In this document: positions 1-5,900 of the stretch, piece after piece | Layout: the number at the start of each line of letters is the position of its first letter | Position numbering within the stretch: the first letter of the stretch is position 1 | From: Rhodococcus sp. (in: high G+C Gram-positive bacteria) | Lineage (GTDB): Bacteria > Actinomycetota > Actinomycetes > Mycobacteriales > Mycobacteriaceae | NCBI GenBank assembly: GCA_012515885.1 | Contig: JAAYXN010000185.1 | Location: forward strand, 1-6,891 | Direction of reading: 5' to 3' | Length of the DNA stretch: 6,891 bases | Program-made: the position numbers and the translations under genes | Notes under the pieces: generated by a model | What the model was told of the DNA's origin: nothing | Databases searched by the model: none | Seen by the model: the letters and a program-made list of their open reading frames with translations, nothing else

Positions 1-344
1 CCCAGCTTGTTCTTGGGGAGCATGCCGACGACGGCCTTCTCGACCAGACGGTCGGGGTTCTTCTCAAGAACCTCGCCGACCGAACGCGACTTGAGGCCGC
101 CCGGGTGGCCGGAGTGGTGGTAAAGGAACTTGCCCTCACGCTTATTGCCGCTGATGGCAACCTTGTCAGCGTTGATGATGACGACGAAGTCGCCGCCATC
201 AATGTGGGGGGCAAAGGTGGGCTTGTGCTTGCCGCGGAGCAGGTTGGCTGCCTGGACAGCCAGGCGTCCGAGCACCACATCGGTGGCATCGATGACGTGC
301 CACTGGCGGGTGACGTCACCTGCCTTCGGGGTGTACGTAGACAC
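1..344 (-). CDS. rplM: 50S ribosomal protein L13 (3' end cut off by window)
   Basis: The product is uL13, an early-assembling protein of the large ribosomal subunit. I translated the minus strand by hand from a GTG at 344-342 and obtained 114 residues of a family usually about 147 long, so the C-terminal quarter lies beyond the left edge. Diagnostic stretches are WHVIDATDVVLGRLA (about 15-29), LRGKHKPTFAP (36-46), GDFVVIINADKVAISGNK (51-68), the HSGHPGG block (77-83) and VGMLPKNKL at the edge (106-114). The GTG start gives VSTYTPKAGD, matching the conserved N-terminus of actinobacterial L13, and has GAGGAA five bases upstream. An in-frame ATG at 365-363 would add seven residues (MNRRGSS) but has no good Shine-Dalgarno, so I consider it less likely; an automatic annotation could choose it. 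The gene sits just after the ESX-4 genes, as in M. tuberculosis, where rpsI follows next. Confidence 0.96.
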   Translation of the reverse strand, partial: MSTYTPKAGDVTRQWHVIDATDVVLGRLAVQAANLLRGKHKPTFAPHIDGGDFVVIINADKVAISGNKREGKFLYHHSGHPGGLKSRSVGEVLEKNPDRLVEKAVVGMLPKNKL

Positions 345-475
345 AGAACTTCCTCGTCTATTCATTCACTGCTGGCCACGCATGTCGCTTTTGATCCCGG
401 CGGCCAGTTGAGACCCGGGTATCAGAGTCGGCGGGGTGACTAACGCACGCAGGCACCGACGCTCGACACGCCAAA
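345..475 (-). promoter_or_regulatory. Putative structured 5' leader of rplM
   Basis: If the promoter at 510-481 is used, the rplM mRNA has an untranslated leader of about 130 nt. It contains a hairpin at 423-393 (GAT-A-CCCGG pairing with CCGGGATC: eight pairs, one bulged A, 14-nt loop). A competing longer-range pairing is possible, CTGGCC at 407-402 with GGCCAG at 377-372. A five-codon open frame, MRGQQ (383-366), stops directly before the in-frame ATG at 365. L13 genes in some phyla have autoregulatory leaders. I did not recognise any specific known leader here, so a regulatory role is inference. Confidence 0.35.
350..355 (-). promoter_or_regulatory. Ribosome binding site of rplM
   Basis: The minus strand reads GAGGAA here, five bases before the GTG at 344-342. 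It favours the GTG over the in-frame ATG at 365-363, because this site lies inside the coding region of the longer version. Confidence 0.7.
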
Positions 476-480
476 GAGGA

Positions 481-510
481 ACGATACCGGTAGAGACGCC
501 TGCTGGTCAA
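481..510 (-). promoter_or_regulatory. Putative sigma-70-type promoter of rplM
   Basis: On the minus strand TTGACC (510-505) is followed after 18 bases by TATCGT (486-481), fitting the TTGACN and TANNNT elements of primary-sigma promoters in actinobacteria. A run of five T overlaps the 5' side of the -35. It lies downstream of the ESX terminator and upstream of rplM, where an independent ribosomal promoter would be needed. The start of transcription would be near 475. This was judged by eye, with no expression data. Confidence 0.55.
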
Positions 511-584
511 AAACGCCCAGCTCCTCCCCCACGAAAGGGCGCTCCACCGGAAGAGAGCACGGCAACCGGCAACAGTGCACATGC

Positions 585-628
585 AAAACGGCCGACATCG
601 GGCTCCCGAGGGAGTCGATGCCGGCCGT
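585..628 (-). terminator. Rho-independent terminator of the ESX-4 operon
   Basis: On the minus strand ACGGCCGGCATCG (628-616) pairs with CGATGTCGGCCGT (600-588). This makes a 13-bp stem with one G-U wobble, and the second arm runs straight into TTTT (588-585). The loop can form a smaller inner stem, CTCC/GGAG with a CTCG tetraloop. The variant pair is a G-U wobble in the minus transcript but an A-C mismatch in the plus transcript, and the T-run exists only on the minus side, so the element is oriented for the esx genes. It begins 32 bases after the esxT stop codon and separates the ESX transcript from rplM. Confidence 0.8.
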
Positions 629-649
629 CCAACGCGTTAGTGAAACGCA

Positions 650-668
650 GTGGCTAAAAATTAGCCAC
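650..668 (-). repeat. Perfect 8-bp inverted repeat over the esxT stop codon
   Basis: GTGGCTAA and TTAGCCAC flank a three-base loop, and the TAA stop of esxT (663-661) lies in the repeat. In RNA this gives a short hairpin with a U-rich centre. There is no T-run after the stem, so it is not a classical terminator. It may act with the terminator just downstream or protect the mRNA 3' end; that role is inference. Confidence 0.6.
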
Positions 669-948
669 CGAAGGTGCTTGCAGCGCGAGCGTCGGTAGCA
701 GCCATGTCCTGGCCACCCTGCTCGACAGCCTTAGCGATCTGCGACAGCGTCTCGAGGAGCTCGGTGTTAGCGGCGTCCCACTCTGCCTGCACGGCACGGT
801 ATGCCTCCTGGGCGTTACCGTCCCACTCAGAAACCAGGCCGTTGACGTAGCCGGTCAGTTCGCTGTGGGTCTCGGTCAGTGCGGCTGAGTCGGCGCGCAC
901 CTCGTCGGCGAGCTGCTGCATAGCGCCGAAGTCATACTTCATGCTCAT
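661..948 (-). CDS. esxT: WXG100-family ESX-4 substrate, EsxT-like
   Basis: This is a 95-residue WXG100 protein, expected to form a four-helix heterodimer with the neighbouring EsxU and be exported by the ESX-4 machine. The WXG turn is W42-D43-G44, between two predicted amphipathic helices (about 8-38 and 46-80). There is no signal peptide, no membrane segment and no cysteine. At the place of the C-terminal YxxxD/E export signal the sequence is MAATD (82-86): the acidic residue is kept but the tyrosine is Met. M. tuberculosis EsxT, as I recall it, also lacks the tyrosine there. The C-terminus ends FGG. The ATG at 948 is favoured over the in-frame ATG at 942 because AGGAGG (960-955) lies six bases upstream of it. 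Position directly before rplM and directly after the other WXG100 gene matches Rv3444c. Identification as EsxT rests on this synteny as much as on sequence. Confidence 0.9.
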   Translation of the reverse strand: MSMKYDFGAMQQLADEVRADSAALTETHSELTGYVNGLVSEWDGNAQEAYRAVQAEWDAANTELLETLSQIAKAVEQGGQDMAATDARAASTFGG

Positions 949-954
949 GTGATT

Positions 955-960
955 CCTCCT
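955..960 (-). promoter_or_regulatory. Perfect Shine-Dalgarno of esxT
   Basis: AGGAGG on the minus strand lies six bases before the ATG at 948-946. It is much stronger than any site before the accessory gene further upstream, suggesting high translation of the small substrate. Confidence 0.8.
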
Positions 961-986
961 GAATGTGGGTAGCTAGTGATGGACGA

Positions 987-1307
987 TCAGAGACCTGCGA
1001 GCGAGCCCGAAGCACCGGCCTGCGAGATTGCAGCCTGGTTAGCCTGCTCAGCCTCGTCGTAGCCCTTACCGCTCTGGCGGATCTTGTCCGCGATGTCAGC
1101 GAGAGCAGCCTGGTGCTTCTGCGAAGCAGCTGCGAAACGCTCCATCAGGTCCTGGAAGGCCTTGGACGAGCCGCCCTGCCAGAACGCGGTTGCGCTTTCC
1201 ACACGACCCTTAAGCGAGTTCATGCGGCCCTGGATCTGGTCGTTGATGCTCTCGACGTGGCCCGCCGAGGCCTCCATCGCTGCAACGTCAGTCCTCACAC
1301 TGGACAT
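987..1307 (-). CDS. esxU: WXG100-family ESX-4 substrate, EsxU-like
   Basis: This is a 106-residue WXG100 protein and the presumed partner of EsxT. The WXG turn is W43-Q44-G45, followed by a helix beginning SSKAFQDLMERF (47-58), a typical WXG100 second helix. At 83-87 it carries YDEAE, a proper YxxxE export signal, so this subunit probably presents the signal recognised by EccC. The remaining tail (88-106) is rich in Ala, Gly and Ser and probably flexible. There is no signal peptide and no cysteine. The ATG at 1307 has AGGAGG (1320-1315) seven bases upstream. The gene stops 38 bases before the esxT start, consistent with co-transcription. It occupies the position of Rv3445c (EsxU). The two WXG100 names are assigned by gene order and could be exchanged in other nomenclatures; WXG100 membership itself is secure. 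Confidence 0.9.
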   Translation of the reverse strand: MSSVRTDVAAMEASAGHVESINDQIQGRMNSLKGRVESATAFWQGGSSKAFQDLMERFAAASQKHQAALADIADKIRQSGKGYDEAEQANQAAISQAGASGSLAGL

Positions 1308-1314
1308 ACCAACC

Positions 1315-1320
1315 CCTCCT
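1315..1320 (-). promoter_or_regulatory. Perfect Shine-Dalgarno of esxU
   Basis: AGGAGG within AAAGGAGGGG on the minus strand lies seven bases before the ATG at 1307-1305. Confidence 0.8.
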
Positions 1321-1377
1321 TTGTCAGTTCAGGTGCGGCGGCCCCCGTTGGACGACGCCTGTTCACCCCTTCAGAAG

Positions 1378-1400
1378 ATTGGACGCGGGACGCGCCCAAT
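1378..1400 (-). repeat. 10-bp stem-loop upstream of esxU
   Basis: On the minus strand ATTGGGCGCG (1400-1391) pairs with CGCGTCCAAT (1387-1378) around a TCC loop. All ten positions pair in minus-strand RNA (one G-U wobble), whereas the plus-strand RNA would have an A-C mismatch. This suggests the structure acts in the operon mRNA. It lies 70 bases before the esxU start and has only a weak T-rich stretch after it (CTTCT). It could be a processing or stabilising element, or a leaky attenuator; the function is not shown. Confidence 0.5.
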
Positions 1401-1403
1401 CGG

Positions 1404-1426
1404 TTCCACTTGTGTGGAAGTTTTTT
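1404..1426 (+). terminator. Plus-strand-facing terminator-like hairpin
   Basis: The plus strand reads TTCCAC (1404-1409), a TTGT loop, GTGGAA (1414-1419), one G, then six T (1421-1426). This is a compact intrinsic-terminator shape with a stem of only six pairs. There is no plus-strand gene to terminate, so it could stop antisense transcription entering the accessory gene. In the operon mRNA it is a plain stem-loop directly after the accessory gene's stop codon, adjacent to the hairpin at 1378-1400. Confidence 0.45.
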
Positions 1427-1428
1427 AT

Positions 1429-2990
1429 TCACCCTGTTGGCAAGGCTTTTGCCGAACGGATGAGGTCTTCGCAATCGGCCTGAAGCAGTGGCCAATCTCC
1501 CCGGACATACTGACAGCCGATGCTCAACTGTGCACGTCCGTCAAAGAGAACTGTCCACTGGACTTCTGATCCGTCTCCCGGATGCTCACGGTACGACATT
1601 CCTGTGCGATCACCGCGAACGGCCCGGGGATTGAACTCACTGAACTTACCTGCTGAATCGCCAGTGACCTGTTCTTCAAGGTCCGTGGCGAGCGCCTGTC
1701 GATCAGCATCATCCTGCAAGTCGGTGCGCACCACAATGATTCGCTGACGCACGCCACTGTCAGGTTCAAGTTCAAAGCGGAAAGATTGGTCTCGTGCACG
1801 CCGGGCGTCAGCGACTTCATCCAGCCTTCTGGCAGCTCAACCTGCACACCCTGCACTACGAGAACCTCTGGAGCAGCCGTCGTTGTGGGTGCGGAAGTCT
1901 GCGAGGATTCGTCATCGCTGCGCGAGCTAGTGCCAGGTTCCGCCGAGGCCGACGCCGCGGTTGTTAACTCCGTCACACCCATGTCGCTACTCGATCCCGC
2001 GTCGGCCGAGTGAGCGTGCGCGGTCTCTGGTGCGTCATCGGTGGTGTTGACCCAAACCACCGCACCGATACCGAGCAACGCGGCGATACCGACAGCACCT
2101 ACCCCGACCAGCAGGCCTCGTCGAGAGGTCTTTGTCGGGTTGTCTGCGGGGCGGCGAATCCAATCGATGCGACTGATTTGCGGCGCGACGGACTCTTCAC
2201 GCTCAGATCCACCCAATGCCAGCCCACGCACCACGTCGTGGGCAGGGACCAGTCGGACCGGACCGCCACCCAACGCGGCACCGAGGTCCTCCAGTGACGC
2301 CACGTCGCCGTCACCGATATTGCCGACAACCAAAACCCCACCGATCGGTTGACCACGTCGCACCTTCTCGACGGTCGCGGCAAGTCGTTTGAGGGAATCC
2401 CCCTCAGCAACGCCGACGGTGGCGACATCGGTATCCAGCGCGGTGCCTCGAACCTCGTACCGGGCTTCCCGCGGCGCAACGAAGCTGACCACTGTTGCCG
2501 ATACAAGCAATTCGACGACGATCCAACTGGGCGAAGCCGACGACAACGCGCCGTGATCCAACTCTGCCGTACCGCCCTGACCCGCTGTGGCGACCGCAGC
2601 AGTCGCCACCGCGACGGCAACCGGAACCGGAGTAACCCGTCCGCATACCGGTCGCACCGCCTCGACCAGACGGGACACCCGGGCACTGCCCCAGTGGGTG
2701 GGGTGGCTGATCCGCACAGAGTCACGTCGACCCGGCACAGTGACCTGCCGGACTGCGTGCTCAATGACAGCAGTCAGTGCCTGTCTGGTGGGTAATGCAT
2801 GTGACCCCACCATGACGAAGTCGTCGTCGACAAAGTCGAAAGGCGCCACGGGATGGGCACCGGCGACAGGTATACCGGCACCTATCTCCAATGATCCGTC
2901 CCGGGCTGGGGAAACAACAGCGGCCCCAGCCCAACGGCGTTCACCACGCGCGCTCCACACGCCCCCCTCAGCGAGGTGTATTGCCACCAT
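1429..2990 (-). pseudogene. Type VII secretion-associated protein, Rv3446c family, interrupted by a -1 frameshift
   Basis: This is the membrane-anchored accessory protein found between eccC and esxU in ESX-4 loci; its exact role is not established. The first frame (2990-1524) is open for 488 codons. It has an N-terminal Hsp70/actin-like region (about 1-260, with a HPTHWG motif at 96-101 and VLVVGNIGDG at 219-228), one transmembrane helix (about 292-315), a Ser/Thr/Ala-rich linker (320-373), and the start of the conserved C-terminal domain (VQVELPEGW, 382-390). After about residue 403 this frame turns into unrelated sequence. The expected continuation lies in another frame, FRFELEPDSGVRQRIIVVRT and onward to the stop at 1429. 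It includes FSEFNPRAVRGDRTGMSYRE and the block VQWTVLFDGRAQLSIGCQ, typical of this family. One missing base near 1779-1784 restores a protein of about 520 residues. The start follows the eccC stop after 3 nt, with only a weak ribosome site, suggesting translational coupling. The cause may be a real mutation, a sequencing error or, less likely, recoding. The product name is secure; loss of function is not. Confidence 0.85.
1750..1815 (-). other. Frameshift region in the Rv3446c-family gene
   Basis: The reading frame of the N-terminal part and the frame of the conserved C-terminal part differ by -1 across this stretch. Both are open here, so stop codons do not fix the exact point. Protein sense places it after PGVHETN and before RFELEPDSG. 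The minus strand reads CTTTCC at 1784-1779; one more T or C in this run would join the two parts as NLFRFELEP or NLSRFELEP. No canonical X XXY YYZ slippery heptamer is present in the first frame here. Confidence 0.75.
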
Positions 2991-2993
2991 CAG

Positions 2994-5900
2994 CTACGCC
3001 TGCGGCATCGCGACTTGGATCAACCCAGCACCTGAACGCGTCACCAAGGTTCCGCGGCCCGGAGGCATTGCGCTCGCACGGACAGTTCCGAGGAGGTTGC
3101 CCTCGTCCTTGCTGCCGCTCATGATCAGACCCGGCGACACCAGGTCACGCATGCGTGCGATCACGGGCTCGTAGAGGGCACGCGCGGCACCACCGGAGCG
3201 TCGTGCAATCACGAGGTGGAAACCGATGTCCTTCGCGTGCGGCAGGTACTCGACGATCTGCGCAACCGGGTTGCCACTGGAGGTAACGACCAGGTCGTAG
3301 TCGTCGACGATGACGAAGATTTCCGGTCCGGTCCACCAGGATCGATCACGCAGCTGCTGCTGACTGATATCGGCGCCGGGCATACGGCGCTTGAGGACTC
3401 CGGCGAGGTCAGCCATGTTCTGGGTGAACAGTTCGGAAGACGGCGCGTACGCGGCGAGGTGTTCGGACTCGACGAGTCCGAGCATCGTGCGTCGGTAGTC
3501 ACCCATGATGAACTTGACTTGATCACCAGTGTTGGCGGCGAGGACGCCCTCAACGAGGGTGCGGAGCAGGCTCGTCTTACCGCATTCGCTGTCACCGAAG
3601 ATCAAGAAGTGCGGATGCTCGGCAAAGTCCAGGAACACCGGTGCGAGGTCGGCTTCGTCCAAACCAACAGGGATTCGGAGCGTCGGCTGGTCGCGCTTGA
3701 TTGCCGACGGCCAGTTGTTTGCTTGACGCAAAACTTCGTCGCGGGTGATGACCTCGGGGAGCATACGCACAGCGCGTGCGGGGCGACCGTAGGTTGCCGC
3801 TGAGATCTCGGAGACAGCGTGGGCGACGCCCGCACCGAGATCAGCGGGATCGGAGCTGCCGTCAACACGCGGCAGACCAATAAGAAGGTGCAGCCCCTCG
3901 CGGGTAATACCGCGGCCGGGCCGTCCCTCAGGAACAAGCACGGCGACCTTGCGGCCGAGGTCTGAGTCGGAGGGGTCACCGAGACGCAGCTCGATGCGCG
4001 TACCCAACTGGTCCTTGAGGGCTGGTCGGATCTCGCCCCAACGCGACGCAGAAATCACCACGTGCACGCCATATGAAAGGCCCTGTGCAGCAAGGTTAAT
4101 GATCTGCTGCTCAAGTGCTTCGAAGTCCTGGCGGATGCTGGCGAAACCATCGATGACGAGGAATACGTCTCCGAAAGGATCGTTAGCGACACCCTGCGCG
4201 GCGCCGCCGCCCGAAGGCCCCGCGGCGCGGAGCCTGCGGAACTCAGCCATCGATTCGATACCCAGTTCGCGGAATCGCTCTTCGCGCTCGCGCACGATGG
4301 TCGTCATTTCAGCGAGTGTTCGGCGCACGCGGTCAACGTCAAGACGGTTAGCTACCGAGCCGACATGTGGAAGGTTGCTAAGACCAGCGAGGGTACCGCC
4401 ACCGAAATCGAGGCAGTAGATCTGAACCTGCTCAGCCGAGTGCGTCATCGACAGCGACATGATCAGGGTACGAAGTGCCGTCGACTTACCGGACTGCGGA
4501 CCACCGACGACGGCCATGTTGCCGGCACCACCGGACAGATCGACGTACATCAGGTCGCGGCGCTGATCGTAAGGCCGGTCGACAATGCCGATGGGTACGC
4601 GCAGACCACTTTGTGCTGCAACCGGTTCGGTGAGCACTGAACGTGGAAGCATCTGGTCCAGTGGTGGAGCATCTTCGAGCGGCGGCAGCCACACCTGGTG
4701 GGCAGGATTGCCGTGACCCTGAATTCGCTCGACGACAATGCCGAGGGTGGTGCGGGTTTCCTTCTCGGTGGGCTCCGGAATGTCCTCGGGCTCTTCGATT
4801 TCCGGCACCACATCGACAGCTACTGGTGCGGCCGTGAAGATCTTGGGACGTGCCTCAACCTCGTCCTGTCCACCGGCACCGCGGCGACGCTCAATAGCGG
4901 CGCCCGCGTACACACCGGACACGTAGGACGCCTGGAAGCGCACAATTTCCGCCGAGTCGCACTTGAGGTAACCGGCACCCGGGACTGCTGGCAGGTGGTA
5001 CGCGTCCGGAACACCAAGAACGGTGCGGGATTCGTTGGCCGAGAACGTCTTCAGACCGATGCGGTAGGACAGGTGGCTGTCCAGGCCGCGCAGCTTGCCT
5101 TCTTCGAGCCTCTGGCTGGCCAGCAGCAAGTGGATGTGCAGCGATCGACCGAGTCGACCGATAGCGACGAAGAGGTCAGCGAATTCTGGCTGCTGGCTGA
5201 GCAGTTCGGAGAACTCGTCGACGACGATGAACAGCGCGGGCAGCGGATCCAATGCCGCACCTGCCAGACGCGCCTTCTCGTAGTCTGTGACGTTAGCGAA
5301 GTTGCCGGATGAACGAAGCAGTTCCTGGCGGCGGTTCATTTCACCGGCCAGAGCGTCCTTCATACGGTCAACCATCGCGAGTTCCTCTTCGAGGTTCGTG
5401 ATGACCGCGGCGACGTGCGGCGCGCTATCCAAACCGAGGAACGTCGCACCACCCTTGAAGTCGACGAGGATGAGGTTGAGCGCGTCCGGTGAGTGCGTGG
5501 CGATAAGACCCAGCACGAGGGTGCGGAGGAACTCTGATTTACCGGAACCGGTTGCGCCGATGCAAAGTCCGTGCGGACCCATACCGTTCTCGGCGGATTC
5601 CTTGATGTCGATTTCGACCGGGGTGCCGTCGACGCCCGGACCGATAGCAATACGGAGACGGTCACGCGGCGAGCGCGGCTGCCACGCGTGTTCCGGGTTG
5701 AGTCGGGTGACCTCGCCGATGCCAATCATTTGGCCCCACGTCTGCACGGGGGCCTCTTCATCTACCGTGTCCGCGGTGGTCTGCGACGGCAACCGGTACG
5801 GGGCCAGTCGACGAGCCATCATTTCGGCGCGGTGGGCACTCATCTGGTCGGCAGTGGCGAACATTTCCACGCCTGTACCGCTACGTGCACCGATGGAGCC

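Noticed and set aside
436..657. Plus-strand 73-codon frame in the esxT-rplM gap
   Set aside because: The translation is Arg/Pro/Ser-rich without a motif. It covers the terminator and the rplM promoter and has no convincing ribosome binding site.
1381..1407. ECF-sigma-like promoter GGAACC-N16-CGTCC on the minus strand before esxU
   Set aside because: The match is short, and both elements lie inside the arms of the two hairpins, which explain the sequence better. There is no independent support.
963..1569. Plus-strand open frames of 166 and 161 codons over esxU
   Set aside because: They are antisense to a clear WXG100 gene with a perfect ribosome binding site, and their translations show no family features.
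1429..1752. A separate small gene of 107 codons starting at the GTG at 1752
   Set aside because: Its sequence is the C-terminal part of the Rv3446c-family domain. The same frame continues sensibly upstream (RFELEPDSG), and no ribosome binding site precedes the GTG. It is the frameshifted end of the accessory gene.
1750..1815. Programmed -1 ribosomal frameshifting
   Set aside because: No X XXY YYZ heptamer occurs in the first frame in this stretch, and shifting at CTT TCC or GCT TTG would give poor re-pairing. A lost base is simpler, though recoding is not excluded.
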